Both the position numbers and the translations under genes were made by a program. The notes below the pieces were generated by a model that worked only from the letters and a program-made list of their open reading frames with translations, was not told where the DNA came from and ran no database searches. A DNA stretch of 64,000 nucleotides from Apricaphanius iberus (Eukaryota > Chordata > Actinopteri > Cyprinodontiformes > Aphaniidae): positions 434,001-498,000 of the forward strand of contig JAPXFQ010001297.1 in the NCBI GenBank assembly GCA_028564705.1, written 5' to 3'. Below are positions 46,501 to 52,736 of the stretch, in pieces. Within the stretch, counting starts at the first letter, position 1. Each line of letters begins with the position of its first letter.

Positions 46501-49406
46501 AAATATCAATCGGTCTAAAATGAATCTATGCAATACACAAGTTTCACTTATTGAACTGAATTAATGAGATAAAATGAACTTTTAGGTAATTTTCCAATTT
46601 ATTGAGAAACACCTATATATCCAACAACCTGAACAAGTATCAAACCCTAAGTCCTGTTGCCGTTTTAAGACGCAGAGTCGAAACATACAGAAATGTCATG
46701 CTTTGGCTTTCAACTGGTCCTTTACCTCTGTTGTTGTTGTTGGCGCTGCTAGAGGGCCCAGGTACATCATTGGCTGAGGCAAACGATGGTTCAGAGGTCG
46801 TTGACGTCACCTTATGTGGAGATGACGGTTTACCTGTGGGTGAATCAAATATCATAAAACACCCACAGGTGCCCTGAATTATTGTTTTTATATTTAACTA
46901 CAAACAACTAAAAGAACTATACCATCTGTCGAGTATGGACTGGGATTTCCAATCTTTCCTCCAGCTTCTTCTGCTGACTTCAAGATCTCCATTTCCACAA
47001 TGACGACAACATGCCTAAACAAGGAAAACATATATTTTTAAACAATTCAGACTAAATCAATGCTTATAATACTGCTTTGGCCTTGTAAGATTGTAAGAGT
47101 AATGATAAAAATATTCTCATCACAAAGCAAAACAGTGGCTTGATTCTGAGGAAAACAAAGATATTTTTCAGTTTTACAATATTGCTCAATAAAAGAAAAT
47201 CTAACGTAAAAGCTATAAAGGAGAAATAATACAGAGGAAACATATACCTGCCATCTGACAAAGTGTTAGTGGTGGTCCTCTTTAGCACACAGACACATTG
47301 TGGTACAAGGAGCTTCTCTTCTGCCAGATAGTTCAACTGGGTGGCCATCAGGAATGCTGGACTCAGAAACAGATGCAAACAAATTAGGACTTATCAATGA
47401 CAGAAAGTTACACAATTAGTTATACAGCATTGAAATACAACCCATTTAGTACATTTGAAGAGCAAATGAAGGCTTAACATGCAAAGTGATTTTTTTTTTT
47501 TAAACTAGTAGTTTTTATTTTTGTCAGTTGCATTGCTCTTGTGATCTATTGAGCAGAAATTGAAATACAAGTTTGATAAACCACACAACCCGAAAATAAA
47601 TATTCAAAAAATTTCAATGGCCAAATTACCACCATCTAGGCCGGAAACGTGTTTTCATGTATGCAAAATATGTACTAAAAGAGATCATTTCTGTTAATAA
47701 ATTATTAATCTGAATAATGTATTATTAACCAGATCATTATTAAGTTAATAATTTAATCAAACTTGTTAATAAGTTATAATTCCGTTAATATCTATTTGTG
47801 AAGAAATATCAGAGCCAGGGACTTCAGGCTGGTCCTGTTCTTGACATTACTGTGGAACCACTGGAGATGATGGTGCAAAGAAAGATTGTTCATCAATCAA
47901 AAAAAAAATAAGGACAACCCTGGGCATCTTCTTTAAGATACCATCTTAAAGATAATATTAATTTACTATACTACTACAACGACAAGAGTGTCTCCAGTCA
48001 AAGGCTTCTTCAGTTTTGTATGAAACACAGGCCGCTACAACAAATGATCTACAACAGCTCCTCAAAGAATTAATTAATTAATACCAGCTACAACAACACT
48101 TGATTTCCCTCTGGGATCCATAAAGCCTTTTTTGAATTTGAACTGAATTTGAATATAGGGTGAATAATAATTATTTGTGTTGTAATTTTACTCCACTGAA
48201 CATTAAACATTTTTTGAGAAAGCAAATACCAGGTTGTATTCTATTGTATCAATACGATCAAACCACAACCACATGCTGGAATGTTTTAAGAACTTTAAGA
48301 TACTTACAAGACAAGTAGTGCTGACCATCGCTCATCATAAGGCGGTACCTGGGTGGGCCTACGGTATTATTGATCTGACGTATGTTCTAAAAACAGAGAA
48401 GGGAAGTCAGCAATACAAAACTAAGAATTTACTAATTATATTTCTTAATGCATCCTACTATACAGTAATTACGATTCAATGCATACTGTGTGAACTTCTG
48501 GATATAAAGAGATTAACATTCTACAAGAATGTGATAAAGTTCTGATGTTATTTTATTCTTTCTAACTGATTCTGCCTTTTAGCTAATTCTATAGTGATAG
48601 CACATAAAAGACAGATATGGAGCCAGAGATATACTGGGCCTGACACCTACACAACAAAGTTAGAAACTCGGCAAAAAAGTGAAGTTTTTAGTCAAACAAA
48701 TTGGAAACTGGTGTTGGCCCAGAACATTGAACATTTATTTTATGTCATGCAGAAACATAGCAAATATACATAAACACGAATACACATATCTGGTTGCTCA
48801 TCAGTTGCATATTCTAAACCTAAACAGAAATTCAGTTTACATTGTGAAAAAGAATTTGTCAGAGTGGGCTCACACAAATATCACTTACTAGTAACTGCAG
48901 CACTGGCTTGTCTAGTTGGGATCCTTTGAAGAGGGCCTGAATAACAACACATGTGAACCTATTAGTAAGTCTGGCCTCATTCTGTCGCATCACATCACTA
49001 TGATGCTAACACAAAGCTACAAATTCAACATCTGATGTTTTATTAGGTGGCACTTTGTTCCCACGGCTTCATACAAGTTTTACATGCACAAACATGACAG
49101 TGCGCAGGCAGTACCTCTCGAACCAAATTAATATTCACTCAAAGATGTAAAAATGTGCACCAAAATTGAACGGAATCACTACATATAATACTGTTACACT
49201 GTTTCTTGAAAGGTTAGACGTAAACTCAGCTACCACTGTGGATACGTCTGTGAGGCTATAAATATTTTTAGCTAATGCTAGCAGATTTTGGACGCAGTGC
49301 TCTATTTTTTAAGACAACCGGATAACATTTATTTAAAATTAAAATGTAATATTCAGTTATGCTACAAGCTTACTTCAACCGCCCCTGGTGTCAGTTTTAC
49401 AGTCAT
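7681..49406 (-). CDS. rpa1: Replication protein A 70 kDa DNA-binding subunit, partial (12 exons)
   Basis: Large subunit of the nuclear single-stranded-DNA-binding complex RPA, which acts in replication, repair and checkpoint signalling. Twelve exons listed separately join in frame with GT-AG introns and give about 459 residues. Order: N-terminal OB domain DBD-F (about 1-118), linker (119-235), DBD-A (about 236-345) and most of DBD-B (355 onward). By my alignment from memory, the ssDNA-stacking aromatics of human RPA1 F238, W361 and F386 correspond to F285, W407 and F432; human F269 is Y316 here, still aromatic. The last readable exon breaks inside a Trp codon in 'EAFRLRAW'. DBD-C with its zinc ribbon and the stop codon are not in the window, so the gene continues past position 1. 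The linker carries an unusual SPMK repeat. smyd4 lies head to head. Identity is very secure from many conserved blocks such as '[13 protein letters not shown]' and '[10 protein letters not shown]'. Confidence 0.97.
8342..8478 (-). CDS. rpa1: rpa1 coding exon 11 (DBD-B)
   Basis: 137 nt encoding [18 protein letters not shown] through VTVTLWGEE in DBD-B, including the ssDNA-contact Trp (residue 407, human W361). CCTTTAG acceptor, GTAAGA donor, ends in phase 0. One residue shorter than human in the 'TTKASREV' loop. Confidence 0.97.
9263..10154 (+). mobile_element. Internally deleted Tc1-like transposon
   Basis: Long inverted termini: TACAAACTGGATTCCAAAAA at 9261 pairs with the reverse complement of the right end (TACAAACCGGATTCCAAAAA), and similarity extends about 200 bp inward on both sides. 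TA flanks both ends. Inside, the paired-like helix-turn-helix N-terminus of a Tc1 transposase (9615-9830) is joined directly to the tail around '[15 protein letters not shown]', so the catalytic core is deleted. Non-autonomous. Confidence 0.85.
9615..9830 (+). pseudogene. Tc1 transposase N-terminal HTH remnant
   Basis: 71 codons from MGRGSPIP with '[20 protein letters not shown]' as the helix-turn-helix, then stop. A C-terminal piece follows in another frame at about 9840-9930. No DDE core, so inactive. Confidence 0.75.
10157..11045. other. Intronic sequence without recognised features
   Basis: AT-rich intron of rpa1 between two Tc1-type elements. No exon or repeat signature seen. Confidence 0.45.
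11048..12665 (-). mobile_element. Full-length Tc1/mariner transposon, DD38E type
   Basis: 1618 bp flanked by TA at both ends (11046-11047, 12666-12667). Terminal inverted repeats are about 27 bp, starting CACTACCGTTCAAAAGTTTG, and are perfect over that length. It carries one intact transposase ORF on the minus strand. It inserted at or next to an (AT)n microsatellite. A second, deleted copy in opposite orientation is at 20267-21823. Confidence 0.95.
11210..12253 (-). CDS. Intact Tc1/mariner transposase (DD38E)
   Basis: 347 residues, the usual length for this superfamily, from [10 protein letters not shown] to the stop with no frameshift. N-terminal paired-like helix-turn-helix about 10-60 ('[20 protein letters not shown]'), GRPR-like AT-hook at 59-62, second HTH about 70-120, then the DDE core: D154 (WTDES), D244 (QQDNDPKH), E283 (NPVELLW). 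Exactly 38 residues separate D244 and E283, so the triad is DD38E rather than DD34E. That spacing was described for the 'Intruder' family of fish and other animals. It catalyses cut-and-paste transposition at TA. Potentially autonomous. Confidence 0.95.
   Translation of the reverse strand: MARKRELSSETRQSILVLRNEGYSMREIAKKLKISYNGVYYSLQRTAQTGSNQSRKRSGRPRCTTEQEDKYIRVSSLRNRRLTGPQLASSLNSTRKTPVSTSTVKRRLRDSGLQGRVAKKKPYLRLANKRKRLRWAKEHRHWTEEDWKKVLWTDESKFEVFGSQRRTFVRRRTTEKMLEECLTPSVKHGGGNVMVWGCFGAGKVGDLYRVKGILNKEGYHSILQRHAIPSGQRLIGANFILQQDNDPKHTSKLCKNYLEKKQAAGILSVMEWPAQSPDLNPVELLWEQLDRMVRKKCPSNQSKLWELLLEALGAISPDYLNKLTARMPKVCNAVIAANGGFFDESKV
12666..12703. repeat. (TA)n microsatellite
   Basis: About 19 TA units directly abut the right end of the DD38E transposon; its TA target duplication merges with the repeat. 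Confidence 0.95.
12704..14690. other. Intronic sequence with short (AT)n tracts
   Basis: Contains a second (AT)n run at about 13498-13526 and no recognised coding or transposon sequence. The open frames here resemble no known protein. Confidence 0.45.
14693..15415. mobile_element. Foldback-like MITE with about 100-bp inverted ends
   Basis: The left end (ATGGTGAGCCTAAGTC...) and the reverse complement of the right end (ATGGGGAGCCTAAGTC...) stay alignable for about 100 bp, including 'GCGATAAAAGTTATTTTCTG' on both arms. The loop between is about 500 bp without a coherent ORF. Target duplication unclear. Superfamily not assigned. Confidence 0.75.
15416..16189. other. Intronic sequence, no feature seen
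   Basis: rpa1 intron next to exon 10. No repeat or coding signal recognised. Confidence 0.4.
16190..16382 (-). CDS. rpa1: rpa1 coding exon 10 (DBD-A to DBD-B)
   Basis: 193 nt encoding [16 protein letters not shown] through [11 protein letters not shown]. It finishes DBD-A and enters the DBD-A/B linker and the first strand of DBD-B. The stacking position equivalent to human F269 is Tyr here. TTCCAG acceptor, GTAAGG donor, ends in phase 1. Confidence 0.97.
17640..17900. repeat. Fragment of a MITE-like repeat
   Basis: A 'tttatacttctccatc' motif occurs twice, at about 17656 and 17737, near 'gacgcattgacagagac' and 'gtctacgtcaacgggg'. It resembles the ends of common fish MITEs but I cannot define borders. 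Confidence 0.35.
17977..18930. mobile_element. Probable hAT-like MITE
   Basis: The left side 'gggatgggtatcgttaagg' with repeated TATCG motifs and the right side 'ttcggtacccagtt...ccacccatcac' look like the two ends of a 'GGGTATCG' type hAT MITE. Interior is very AT-rich. Borders and target duplication are not clean. Confidence 0.45.
19760..20245 (+). mobile_element. LINE 3' end (L2/Rex-like)
   Basis: A degraded C-terminal ORF2 stretch ('...YAPQIWNKLPDD'-like, frame broken) is followed by a 3' UTR ending in 'aaagcaccttgaattacctt' and 'gtgtgctatacaaataaaat'. The same tail occurs at 28850-29030, and in antisense at 37375-37450, 39488-39563 and 55395-55460. Confidence 0.65.
20267..21823 (+). mobile_element. 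Second DD38E Tc1/mariner copy, defective
   Basis: 1557 bp with TA flanks and the same 27-bp inverted ends as the 11048-12665 element, in opposite orientation. It differs in length by exactly a 62-bp deletion and a 1-base insertion (1618-62+1=1557). Otherwise the copies are nearly identical, so both are young. Confidence 0.94.
20679..21661 (+). pseudogene. Broken DD38E transposase
   Basis: After the first ten codons ([10 protein letters not shown]) a 62-bp deletion between two GAAA tetranucleotides removes the first helix-turn-helix. An extra A in an A-run near 20788 adds a second frame change. From about 20780 the frame is open to the stop and keeps all three catalytic residues, but the product lacks the N-terminal DNA-binding domain. 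Cannot be autonomous; it could still be mobilised by the intact copy because both ends are present. Confidence 0.9.
21826..22715. other. Intronic sequence, no feature recognised
   Basis: rpa1 intron. No coding or transposon signature seen. Confidence 0.4.
22718..23012 (+). repeat. tRNA-like dispersed repeat (SINE or LINE tail)
   Basis: Contains 'ggagcacggtggagcagctg', 'cctgggtttgattcccgc' (B-box-like) and 'gagtttgcatgttctctccg'. This combination is very widespread in fish genomes. I cannot tell whether it is an independent SINE or part of a LINE. Confidence 0.6.
23591..24083. mobile_element. hAT MITE with perfect 8-bp target duplication
   Basis: 493 bp. Ends TAGGGATGCACCGAT and ATCGGTGCATCCCTA are perfect 15-bp inverted repeats. 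ATATTAAC flanks both sides (23583-23590, 24084-24091). The interior is rich in CCGATAC repeats. A tRNA-like sequence lies inside. Non-autonomous. Confidence 0.9.
23750..23835 (+). repeat. tRNA-derived SINE head inside the hAT MITE
   Basis: TGGCTGACTGG fits the polymerase III A-box consensus (TRGYNNANNGG), and about 50 bp on, GGGATTGAATCCC is a B-box-like palindrome. Spacing fits a tRNA. There is no good cloverleaf, so it is not a functional tRNA gene but a tRNA-derived insertion. Confidence 0.55.
24084..25257. other. Intronic sequence with minor repeat debris
   Basis: 'ccgcaaccctttaagaataagtgg...gatggatgg' near 24105-24145 resembles the LINE tail at 53520-53640. 'gatgcgttcacaccgtcc' at 24251 looks like a MITE end. 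Nothing else recognised before rpa1 exon 9. Confidence 0.4.
25258..25326 (-). CDS. rpa1: rpa1 coding exon 9 (DBD-A)
   Basis: 69 nt encoding 23 residues, [20 protein letters not shown] then QGK. It contains the ssDNA-stacking Phe (residue 285, human F238). AACAG acceptor, GTGAGC donor, phase 0 at both ends. Confidence 0.97.
25423..25525 (-). CDS. rpa1: rpa1 coding exon 8 (DBD-A)
   Basis: 103 nt with a CCCTAG acceptor and GTGAGT donor. It encodes 34 residues from [11 protein letters not shown] to FEVVDES, the first strands of DBD-A. Nearly identical to human (WTICARVTNKS...LELVDES). Ends in phase 0. Confidence 0.97.
26040..28195 (+). mobile_element. Degenerate non-LTR retrotransposon (L2/Rex-like LINE)
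   Basis: An endonuclease piece ('[10 protein letters not shown]', about 26290) is followed by reverse transcriptase pieces: '[18 protein letters not shown]' (about 27380), '[13 protein letters not shown]' (about 27580) and 'NYADDT' (about 27840). Frames are broken by stops and shifts. The 3' end resembles that at 19760. Inactive. Confidence 0.85.
27359..27631 (+). pseudogene. LINE reverse transcriptase fragment
   Basis: 90 codons covering the RT fingers/palm region, with the 'FDTVDH' part of motif A (Phe-Asp preserved). The YADD motif C lies downstream in another frame. Surrounding stops show it is a relic. Confidence 0.85.
28196..29035 (+). repeat. Interrupted LINE tail region
   Basis: The 3' tail motif 'aaagtacctcgaattacctt...gtgtgctatacaatgc' reappears at 28985-29030, about 650 bp after the ORF remnant. 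The 28430-28840 stretch between therefore looks like an insertion of unknown type. Confidence 0.5.
29273..30493. mobile_element. Possible DNA transposon, non-autonomous
   Basis: The left end TAGAGCCTGATTTATCAAAA and the reverse complement of the right end (TAGGGGCCTAATTGATCAAA) form an imperfect inverted pair about 20 bp long. No target duplication and no ORF identified. Confidence 0.45.
30892..32570. mobile_element. hAT-like element with perfect 8-bp target duplication
   Basis: Ends TAGGGCTGGACGATA and ATCATCCAGCCCTA are inverted repeats, and ACAGAAAC flanks both sides (30884-30891, 32571-32578). 1679 bp, with no transposase. It contains a Tc1 relic at 31933-32469. Confidence 0.87.
31933..32469 (+). 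mobile_element. Tc1-like relic nested in the hAT element
   Basis: Inverted ends start CAGTACAGACCAAAAGTTTG, with similarity for over 100 bp on both arms. The middle keeps only the transposase tail with '[12 protein letters not shown]', where the catalytic Glu sits, followed by '[10 protein letters not shown]'. TA on the left, CA on the right (decayed). Non-autonomous. Confidence 0.88.
32580..33990. other. Intronic sequence, no feature recognised
   Basis: rpa1 intron 7. AT-rich, no exon or repeat signature. Confidence 0.4.
33995..35068. mobile_element. Possible MITE bounded by TTTAAAGGG
   Basis: 'tttaaagggccttgtatcc' at the left and 'aatagtccctttaaa' at the right form short inverted ends. 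The interior is GC-richer than its surroundings. No target duplication defined. Ends only a few bases before rpa1 exon 7. Confidence 0.35.
35115..35373 (-). CDS. rpa1: rpa1 coding exon 7 (linker with SPMK array)
   Basis: 259 nt, the longest exon seen here. It encodes a Gly/Lys/Phe-rich stretch ([18 protein letters not shown]), then nine SPM(K/M) pentapeptide units (residues about 176-219), then the conserved '[16 protein letters not shown]' that leads into DBD-A (human ...SKVVPIASLTPYQSK). The acceptor is CTTCTGAAG and the donor GTAAGT; it ends in phase 2 and joins exon 8 to make 'SKWTIRARV'. The exon lies about 11 kb from exon 6. Confidence 0.93.
35186..35317 (-). repeat. rpa1: In-frame 15-bp coding minisatellite (SPMK array)
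   Basis: Nine tandem units of about 15 bp, each encoding S-P-M-K/M plus a spacer residue or two (A, G or T). Seven units read SPMK and two read SPMM. Units differ at silent positions, so the array is not freshly slipped. S-P-x-K is the full consensus for cyclin-dependent kinases; a TPLK just before the array is another match. The human RPA1 linker as I remember it has no such array. Confidence 0.93.
35748..36040 (-). repeat. tRNA-derived SINE
   Basis: Read on the minus strand: 'tggctgtggcttaggg' head (A-box-like), GGTTCGAGCCC (perfect B box) about 50 bp on, then a body with 'ccttgggcaagac' and a tail 'gtgctatacaagtac'. A second copy is at 49755-50040, and a truncated one lies in the duplicated segment at 37980-38152. 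Confidence 0.75.
35867..37949. repeat. Tandem duplication, copy 1 (2083 bp)
   Basis: Identical in register to 37980-40062 (constant offset 2113, no indel; identical at every point I compared). Starts inside a SINE. Contains an antisense LINE tail near 37375. Located in the large rpa1 intron between exons 6 and 7. Confidence 0.95.
37914..37972. repeat. 26-bp perfect inverted repeat at the duplication junction
   Basis: Arms 37914-37939 and 37947-37972 are exact reverse complements with a 7-base loop. The right arm lies largely in the 30-bp spacer that joins the two copies and is a reverse-complement copy of the end of copy 1. Confidence 0.95.
37980..40062. repeat. Tandem duplication, copy 2 (2083 bp)
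   Basis: Second copy of 35867-37949, separated from it by a 30-bp junction. The SINE at its start is truncated relative to the full SINE that begins before copy 1, so copy 1 is the original. Confidence 0.95.
40311..42229. mobile_element. Older hAT-like element
   Basis: Outer ends 'TAGGGATGCCAC' and 'GTGGCAGCCCTA' are imperfect inverted repeats. Flanks CTCTCTTA and CTGTCTTC agree at 6 of 8. A related stretch ('gggtagaaaggcagacgaaac') recurs near 44700. Interrupted by the 40830-41945 element. Confidence 0.55.
40830..41945. mobile_element. hAT MITE with perfect 8-bp target duplication
   Basis: 1116 bp. TAGGGCTGAACGATT and its exact reverse complement are the termini (15 bp). ATTACGCA flanks both sides (40822-40829, 41946-41953). 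Subterminal 'gcgatttaat...gcaatt' repeats occur in inverted orientation. No transposase. Confidence 0.92.
42240..46725. other. Large intron segment, mostly unexplained
   Basis: Contains a GC-rich block at 42990-43420, a probable hAT relic at about 44180-44860 related to the end of the 40311-42229 element, and otherwise AT-rich sequence. No rpa1 exon is needed here, because exons 6 and 7 join in phase. Confidence 0.45.
46726..46833 (-). CDS. rpa1: rpa1 coding exon 6 (linker)
   Basis: 108 nt of low-complexity Ser/Pro/Asn linker ending in NNNNRG. I place the donor at AGAG|GTAAAG because it leaves phase 1, which is what exon 7 needs (giving NNNNRGWGKGF). A stronger-looking GTATGT donor 37 nt further on would leave phase 2 and break the frame. 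The acceptor (CACCCACAG) has a weak pyrimidine tract. Confidence 0.8.
46923..47014 (-). CDS. rpa1: rpa1 coding exon 5
   Basis: 92 nt encoding '[20 protein letters not shown]' and then [10 protein letters not shown]. It covers the last strand of DBD-F and the conserved 'IGNP.PY' motif that starts the linker. TTTAG acceptor, GTATAG donor, ends in phase 1. Confidence 0.95.
47248..47356 (-). CDS. rpa1: rpa1 coding exon 4
   Basis: 109 nt encoding the 'SFLMATQLN' block through 'TNTLSDGR', equivalent to human SSFMLATQLN...NTLKDGR in DBD-F, the surface that binds checkpoint and repair proteins. CCAG acceptor, GTATAT donor, ends in phase 2. Confidence 0.95.
48308..48386 (-). CDS. rpa1: rpa1 coding exon 3
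   Basis: 79 nt between a TTTTTAG acceptor and a GTAAGTA donor. It encodes [20 protein letters not shown] and a few more residues. The 'PPRYRL(L/M)MSDG' block is diagnostic of RPA1 DBD-F. Ends in phase 1. Confidence 0.96.
48889..48936 (-). CDS. rpa1: rpa1 coding exon 2
   Basis: A TTATTCAG acceptor and GTAAGTGA donor flank 48 nt encoding 16 residues ([16 protein letters not shown]), the start of the DBD-F OB fold. Phase 0 at both ends, which joins cleanly to exons 1 and 3. Confidence 0.92.
49374..49406 (-). CDS. rpa1: rpa1 coding exon 1
   Basis: The start codon is at 49406-49404, followed by [11 protein letters not shown] and a GTAAGC donor. It matches the short first coding exon of vertebrate RPA1 (human begins MVGQLSEGAI). 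The base at -3 is G. The exon ends in phase 0. Confidence 0.9.
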
Positions 49407-49483
49407 GTCCTCTCCGTAAAATTGTTTTAAAGCTCACAGAAATAAACTTCTACGGTGCGTATTTTAAACAAAATTATTGCACT

Positions 49484-49493
49484 TCTCGCGAGA
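49484..49493. promoter_or_regulatory. TCTCGCGAGA palindrome upstream of rpa1
   Basis: A perfect TCTCGCGAGA lies 78 bp upstream of the rpa1 start codon, probably in the 5' UTR or core promoter. This palindrome is the known recognition motif of BANP, which activates many vertebrate housekeeping promoters; it has also been linked to ZBTB33. A role at rpa1 is an inference from sequence and position only. Confidence 0.6.
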
Positions 49494-49693
49494 TAAGCAA
49501 GGCAAGCGAGAAAAGTGAAAAACACTCAGAACCCCATTTGACACAAGTAAGCCTTCAAAATAAAAGACAGCGTCTGTGAATGGTTACAAGGACCAAATAA
49601 ATTTATCGAAAACATATTTTATTTTGTGAGTGCTTTACTTTTGTGTAATTTATTAATTCACTCGTTTGAACAGCTACATAAAAAAGAAAATAA

Positions 49694-49696
<3 letters not shown>

Positions 49697-49754
<58 letters not shown>
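49697..49754. repeat. (ATT)n microsatellite
   Basis: About 19 tandem ATT units in the rpa1-smyd4 intergenic region, directly preceding a SINE copy. Confidence 0.95.
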
Positions 49755-50040
49755 GTGAGGCATCTGTGGCTAAGGAAGCTGGAGCTCGTCTTCCCTGTTC
49801 AAGCCTCAGCTCTGCTTGTCTCTGTCGTGTCCTTGGGCAAGACTTCACTCACCTTGCTTACTGGTCAGAGGGCCCAGTGGCACCAGTGTTCAGCATCCTC
49901 GCTTCATTTTTTATTGTGCCTTAGCCAGGACAGCTGTGGCTACAATATAGCTTGCCATCACCAGGTCATGAATGACTGAGTTTAATGTAAAGACCTATGC
50001 AGCGCTAGACCTGTAAATGGCCTGTTATTTACCATATTAT
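49755..50040 (+). repeat. tRNA-derived SINE, second copy
   Basis: Same family as 35748-36040: 'ctgtggctaagg' head, 'gttcaagcctc' B-box-like, 'ccttgggcaagac' body, 'gcttgccatcaccagg'. More diverged, tail poorly defined. Confidence 0.65.
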
Positions 50041-51027
50041 TATGTATTTGTTTGTTTATTTTTATTTTTTTTTTTTTGCTAGACCTACCACATCAGAGGT
50101 ATGTACTTCATTATTTTTTAATTAGAATCAAAATTTTCAGCAAATCTTTGTTAATATTTTAAAATATGATGTAGCCTAGATGTTAAGATTTTGGGTTTTC
50201 ACAAAATAAAGAAGTAGGCTATAGTGCAGTCTGTACATAATTTTCCTTTAAAACATAACAGCTGTTCCTGTTTGGCTTTAAAATATAAGTATTATTACTT
50301 TTAAGGGAACTAAGACAAGGCAATCCATCGAGAAACCTAAGGGTTATTGTAACTGGAATTACACGTCAACAGGCCTATGTCAATAATAGCCCATGTATAA
50401 GCTTGTATAAGCTTTTATTTAAAGGTTGATATATTTTAGACTTTATGTAATACAAATGCACTCCACAAAACATTATGAAAACATATTGACATATTCATTA
50501 TGTTTCACACTGACCAAATTATCGCCTTGGTTATAAGTCTGCAGTTTCAAGAATTTGTCACGAACATTACTATTTTTTTAAATAATATATGCATAGGTAG
50601 CATATAGTGCTGATCTTAATAAACAGTCACATAAGACTATAATACAAAAATGAAAAGGGAAACAACAAACACATTGCATCTTCACTTGCTGATCTGCTGA
50701 CTCCTCACTCATCTCTCTTGGCATAATCACTGATATTCAAAACCCCAATCTGCGGAATTGTATACATTGATTCATTATAAAACAATATGTTTGAAATCAC
50801 CGCCAGTTTTCTATTAAATGTTTACACAGATTTCCAGGCAAATATGAGAGGCCTGTAGGTGTGGGGTTTTTATTTTGAAAGATTTCACCGGAGGCTGTCT
50901 GTCAATGACATTTGCTTGACTGGGATGTTGTAACACGGCAACATGCTGGTATGAAACTGTCCCACAACAATCTTAAAATCTTCCCCGTTTGATGATATAA
51001 TGTCGTGATGTCCTACTAGTGTTGATG

Positions 51028-51161
51028 ATGGATCTCCCGTGCGTGCAGTGGCAAGATCACGTTGCACACAAGTGGAGTGAACTAGATCCTGAGCTAAAGG
51101 AAACATTTACCTCGCTGCTTGAAATAGATGATGTCTTTAAGTGCGCTTTACGTCTGATAAA
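51028..51161 (+). CDS. smyd4: smyd4 coding exon 1
   Basis: 134 nt encoding MDLPCVQWQDHVAHKWSELD onward, with a GTAAGT donor. The N-terminus resembles human SMYD4 (MDLPVDEWKSYLLQKW). Ends in phase 2. Confidence 0.9.
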
Positions 51162-52699
51162 GTAAGTTTCTCTTTACTAGCTGTCGTTTGTAAACAGGTT
51201 TTACTCGTTGGGACATGTTATATACTGCAGTTTTGTTATCCGAAGCTGTTTGGGCTACAACAAGATGTCCAGGTTGAATTGTTTCTAGTTATTCATTTTA
51301 GCATAAGTTCCTTGATAGCTTCGGACAAAGCTCAGTTCTTGGGAGAGAAAAAAAGTGTCCTTTTCTTTTCCAGCCAGCAGGATCTGGACGCTTTGCAGTT
51401 GATCTCAGCAGGATTCTCAGTAAATAAGAACGCGGTAGAAGCAGCCAAATGCAGGGAAAAGGGTAACTCCAGCTTCAAGTCAAGAGACTACAAGTCTGCA
51501 GCTCTGCACTATTCACAGGTGAATTTACATACTTTACATACTATTCATGTAGATTAATTGCAAAGTACTAAAGTATTCAATGCACCAACCTGTTATGGTT
51601 AATATCTTAATAAAATACTGGTTGACTGTAAGAACATCCTGTATGCAAATACTTCTTAAGGTATAAATACAGTTTTGCAAAAGGGTAAACTGCATATTAT
51701 AGACAGTGAATGTACTCAACCCCTATGACAAGTGAAATTTAAAAAATGTCTTGTTATTACAGGGAATATGTTTTGCTCCCCAAAGTTCAGAGCAGCTTTC
51801 TCTCTGCTATGCCAATCGCTCTGCTGCTCTCTTCCATCTTCAACACTATCAGGTAGGGCTCTTCATTATCAGCTTTTCTGATTTTATTTTTATTTTAGAC
51901 ACGCTTGTTGATATCTGGTGGATTTGTATCAATTTGTGCCCCACTGCATCAATTACTAATGGAAAATAATCTGGACTACTGACTTTGTTAATAAATCCGA
52001 TATAACAATAAGTAAAATCTAAAGTGACACAAATGCATAAGATGAAATCAGGTATTGAACAAAAATGCTTTGAAAAAGCATTTGTCCCCTTTTGTGTGTT
52101 TTATTATCAAACTATTATGTTTTAGATCATCAAACAAATTTCAATTTCATAGAAATATAACCTGGGTAAACACAAGCATTTTTCTCTATCATAATTAAAT
52201 TTTTAAAGAAAAAAACCCAATCCATAACAATATAAACCTTGGCAAAAAAGTAATGAATAAATCATAGACTAACTGTGATGACCTACATTCTTTGTAAAGA
52301 GTGCAGAATTTTATTTGACATGCATCACACAAGCTAGAAGACTAGACCTGCATAATCAAGAAATTCGTCAAACAGAACCTATAACTAAAGCAGACATTTA
52401 TATGGATAGTGATAGTGCGTGAGAGAGATTAATGCAGCTGTCCAGGAATTGTTGATCCATTAACTTATGTTCTAATTTCATTTCTAACTTAATATGCGCT
52501 TTGGGGCTATGACTTTCTTTTTTTGTTTTCTAATGTTATAAATAATTATTATGACTCAAATATTAACCATTGATCAGTTTTTTCCCCCGTTCTTTTTACT
52601 TGCTTGTTTTTTTTTAAATCATCAATCTTGTATAGTGTCTTTCAGTTTTAAGAAAAGTGCTTTATAAAATGTATAGATGTAGTTATCATATTATTATTA

Positions 52700-52736
<37 letters not shown>

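Larger units (their letters stand above)
49407..51027. promoter_or_regulatory. Divergent intergenic region between rpa1 and smyd4
   Basis: 1.6 kb separates the two start codons, so both promoters and 5' UTRs should fall here. It contains the TCTCGCGAGA palindrome near rpa1, an (ATT)n microsatellite and a SINE copy. The rest (about 50040-51020) is AT-rich with no motif I can name. No TATA box is convincing for either gene. Confidence 0.55.

Noticed and set aside
35374..46688. A missing rpa1 exon between exons 6 and 7
   Set aside because: I first used the GTATGT donor (phase 2), which did not fit exon 7. The upstream donor GTAAAG gives phase 1 and joins cleanly, so no extra exon is required.
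49603..49848. Asn-rich or Tyr-rich proteins at 49.6-49.9 kb
   Set aside because: Translation of the (ATT)n microsatellite on either strand.
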